Assembly (NCBI GenBank): GCA_035326705.1
Contig: DAOLES010000002.1
Location: forward strand, 73,608 to 137,607
Reading direction: 5' to 3'
Source of the DNA: Oligoflexia bacterium
GTDB taxonomy: Bacteria; Bdellovibrionota_G; JALEGL01
DNA length: 64,000 bases
A program made the position numbers and the translations under genes. The notes beneath the pieces are model-generated. The model was not told where the DNA came from and did no database searches. It saw only the letters and a list, made by a program, of their open reading frames with translations. This document shows positions 62,097 to 64,000 of this stretch, piece by piece. The stretch's first letter is position 1, and each line of letters opens with the position of its first letter.

Positions 62097-63602
62097 TTAA
62101 AAAACATATTTTCCACTGAGGCCTACAAATACATCGTCTCTATTGTTGTTTTCAATATAGTTGTAGTTTTGTGTATGTTGATAAGTGATATTGCCATTAA
62201 GAGAAAATAGAGCTTTGTTGGCGGCGTTTTGCTGATTCCAAAAACATTGTAAACCGGTTTGATAAGCATGTTCTGAGCTTTCAACATTAGGGTCTGTGTT
62301 GCCATAAAATTTATTTTTAAAATCAGCAGTGCCGCTGGATTCAAAGCCTGCTTGCACAGAGCACAATAGTTTTTTTGACCAAAAATAATTAAGCTTGGCA
62401 TAGCTGCCAAGTCCATCTGGTCCAATGGGATGGCCAAGGACTTTATTTTGGTTGATAAAGCCTGATTTAAAGTTTCCATGTCTGTAAGCAATATAGCTGG
62501 TTTTGGCAAATTCAAAACTAGCATCCATTTTTGGTGTTCCAAACAGTTGGTAAATATGTAAACCTAGCAAGCTTTGAAAATCACGAGCGTTGATGGGGAT
62601 GTTATCACAACAATCTTCAACCAGGAACTCAGCATAGGCTTCTACTTTTTTTGGAAACAACTGATAACGAGCATCAAAAATAAAATTACGGTTGCTGACG
62701 CCAGAATAATCAGAAAAAACATCACCAAAATAGATTAGAGGATTTTGATCTTGGGTACTTTTACCAGCAAATTGAACAGTATAACTCATACCCAATTCCA
62801 AGCGTTTGTTGGGCGCAAAAGACAATTTATGCCCAACAAAAATTGGATTTTCACGATTACGGTTGGCATCAAGCACAGATATAAAAGTTTCGTACTTTAC
62901 AGGGCCCAAAAACTTTAAGAAGTTAGAGAACTCAATTTCTTCATCATTGAAAATACGGATTGCCCATAAAGGAGGGGTGTTGTTGGATAAATTAAAGCTG
63001 TTAATTCGTCCTAAATTCCATTGGATAGAACTTTTTCCTAGCAAAATACGCAGTTTGGAGAACTTTAGCAGGATGTTAGCATTGTAGAGATCCATGCTAA
63101 AATCTTTGGATTGCTCATTTAAATTGAAATAAGCTCCAGCATTGATTTCTAATGTGTTAGCAAAACTTAAATGCAGATAGGGATCAAAAAATACATTACT
63201 TCCATCATGCAGTTTCTTGTCTTGATCAAAAAAAGGTGAGTTATCCAACAGGTGATTTTTTGTGGCATCAATGTCAATGATAGCTCTATCCGGTATTGAG
63301 CTATGAAATAGTCCGCTGTTCAAAGAAAATTGTGCATAAATGTTTGATAAGTGACCTTTAGGAAAAAAAACATAACCCTTGGCATCTGGTGATGAGCTGT
63401 TGATAAGATTATTGAGGGTCTGTTCGCTATAGCTGTGTTGACCTCTTAAGTTAAAACCAGGTAGGGGTTGCATGTCTGCGTATTTTTTAATGAGGATATA
63501 TCTAAAATCGTCGTTGGCTAGGAAACTTTGTCCATAACTGCTGCTTACAAGGAAAAGGTAGCTTAAAAAAAGTAGTGGGTATAAACGTGTCGCTTTTTTC
63601 AT
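62097..63602 (-). CDS. Wzi-like capsule assembly outer-membrane protein
   Basis: 501 residues with a signal peptide (LYPLLFLSYLFLVSSSYG). The mature part is beta-rich and matches the Wzi/Caps_assemb pattern: an early YSEQTLNNLINSS, then WNLGRINSFNLSNNTPPLWA, GPVKYETFISVLDANRNREN and KLSFAPNKRLELGMSYTVQF, ending YVF. E. coli Wzi is a monomeric barrel that attaches group 1 capsule to the cell surface. It overlaps the preceding small gene by 4 bases. No capsule export genes (Wza, Wzc) lie in the window, so its ligand is unknown. Confidence 0.8.
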   Translation of the reverse strand: MKKATRLYPLLFLSYLFLVSSSYGQSFLANDDFRYILIKKYADMQPLPGFNLRGQHSYSEQTLNNLINSSSPDAKGYVFFPKGHLSNIYAQFSLNSGLFHSSIPDRAIIDIDATKNHLLDNSPFFDQDKKLHDGSNVFFDPYLHLSFANTLEINAGAYFNLNEQSKDFSMDLYNANILLKFSKLRILLGKSSIQWNLGRINSFNLSNNTPPLWAIRIFNDEEIEFSNFLKFLGPVKYETFISVLDANRNRENPIFVGHKLSFAPNKRLELGMSYTVQFAGKSTQDQNPLIYFGDVFSDYSGVSNRNFIFDARYQLFPKKVEAYAEFLVEDCCDNIPINARDFQSLLGLHIYQLFGTPKMDASFEFAKTSYIAYRHGNFKSGFINQNKVLGHPIGPDGLGSYAKLNYFWSKKLLCSVQAGFESSGTADFKNKFYGNTDPNVESSEHAYQTGLQCFWNQQNAANKALFSLNGNITYQHTQNYNYIENNNRDDVFVGLSGKYVF

Positions 63603-63841
63603 GGGGTATTCTTTGTACTTTGTTCAGTGTTTGAGTTGAGTGGGATGGGTTTTTTTATAGAAGGTTTCTTATTTTTTTTACTGGATTGATGGATCACCAT
63701 AATCAATAAAGACAAATTTATCATACCGGCTGAGACCATCGCGATATCTCTACCGCCTTTAAATGACTCAGCTTTTAGTGTGCTAGAGCTGATCATAAGT
63801 ATAACAATCAAAAAACAAACAGATTTTTTTACAAAAGCCAT
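63599..63841 (-). CDS. small exported or membrane protein
   Basis: 80 residues from the ATG at 63841; an ATG three codons earlier is possible. N-terminal hydrophobic signal (VCFLIVILMISSSTLKA), then a second hydrophobic stretch (MVSAGMINLSLLIMVI) and a basic, Ser/Asn-rich tail. No family recognised. It overlaps the Wzi-like gene by 4 bases (ATGA) and heads that operon, so it is probably translated. Confidence 0.6.
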   Translation of the reverse strand: MAFVKKSVCFLIVILMISSSTLKAESFKGGRDIAMVSAGMINLSLLIMVIHQSSKKNKKPSIKKPIPLNSNTEQSTKNTP

Positions 63842-63918
63842 GGCCTGCATGCTAGCGCAATATCATTTTTAGGGCAGAAAAACATGGTTTTTTGTGTTAA
63901 TTTGGCTATAAGCCTTAT

Positions 63919-64000
63919 GTGAAGATCTTGATTACAGGGAGTACCGGTTTTATTGGGCAAAACTTATTAAAGTATCTTGATTCAGCTCAATATCAAATTA
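63919..64000 (+). CDS. NAD-dependent epimerase/dehydratase (partial, 5' end)
   Basis: 27 codons to the right edge from a GTG at 63919: MKILITGSTGFIGQNLLKYL. This is the N-terminal Rossmann fold of short-chain epimerase/dehydratases (GxTGFIG). The substrate cannot be told from this much. Nucleotide-sugar synthesis would fit the surrounding surface genes. The frame is open through base 64000. Confidence 0.8.
   Translation, partial: MKILITGSTGFIGQNLLKYLDSAQYQI

Noticed and set aside
1..64000. tRNA, rRNA, CRISPR array, prophage or transposase
   Set aside because: I saw no cloverleaf-like or regularly spaced repeats and no recombinase-like protein; intergenic gaps are mostly short.

Overview
This looks like a chromosomal segment of a low-GC, Gram-negative bacterium. 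Outer-membrane barrels, several lipobox proteins, RlpA, an MltD-type lytic transglycosylase, a Wzi-like capsule protein and a CpxP-like periplasmic protein show a double membrane. A GldA/GldF/GldG-type ABC exporter with DUF4340 and DUF1844 genes, an FHA/sigma-54 activator beside two PilZ genes, and an exported YD-repeat protein are combinations typical of former Deltaproteobacteria, especially Bdellovibrionota-like lineages. That placement is inference; no rRNA or tRNA gene is present to test it.

Layout. 1-680: partial cyclic-nucleotide/ferredoxin protein, divergent from 853-6080, an operon for a Gld-like exporter, DUF4340 and DUF1844. 6141-10453: unknown exported protein and ClpB. 10602-13899: an operon of a degenerate Hsp70-like protein, an exported YD-repeat protein and a YacP-type nuclease. 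14011-18085: LprI-like protein, threonine dehydratase, prohibitin, an aldo/keto reductase remnant and an inositol monophosphatase. 18179-23946: a signalling cluster (FHA/GGDEF-like/sigma-54 activator, unknown, two PilZ, membrane sensor-like protein, lipoprotein). 24011-28050: M14 peptidase, then rlpA, a 42-residue basic protein, tmk, holB and tatD. 28353-37374: RDD and membrane proteins, lytic transglycosylase, an inactive M1-like/beta-barrel fusion, DUF2071, small exported proteins, an interrupted gene and leucine dehydrogenase. 37394-48535: NlpC/P60, argS, a second M14 protein, CpxP-like, lipB, a repeat-rich 700 bp gap, hisS, aspS, rnhB, yraN and a GNAT gene. 48619-64000: surface polysaccharide and envelope genes (two GT4 transferases, manC, MMPL exporter plus barrel, LTA-synthase-like enzyme, dgkA, ankyrin, VWA, Wzi and the start of an epimerase).

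Most unusual signal. Two intergenic insertions, after the gldG-like gene and after lipB, share an 86-bp core: a GAGCACAC-type start, an A/T-rich hairpin, a second G-rich hairpin and an AGCGNAGCG end. At both, the 3' end of the upstream gene is repeated on the far side of the core. At gldG the two copies differ only at silent positions, including the stop codon. At lipB the coding parts are identical while the post-stop sequence has diverged. This is as if each element joined two diverged alleles of one gene end. Related double-hairpin units lie just upstream of hisS. A perfect 29-bp inverted repeat at the aspS/rnhB junction is a separate oddity.

Most remaining genes are housekeeping (argS, hisS, aspS, rnhB, tmk, holB, lipB, clpB) or envelope functions.
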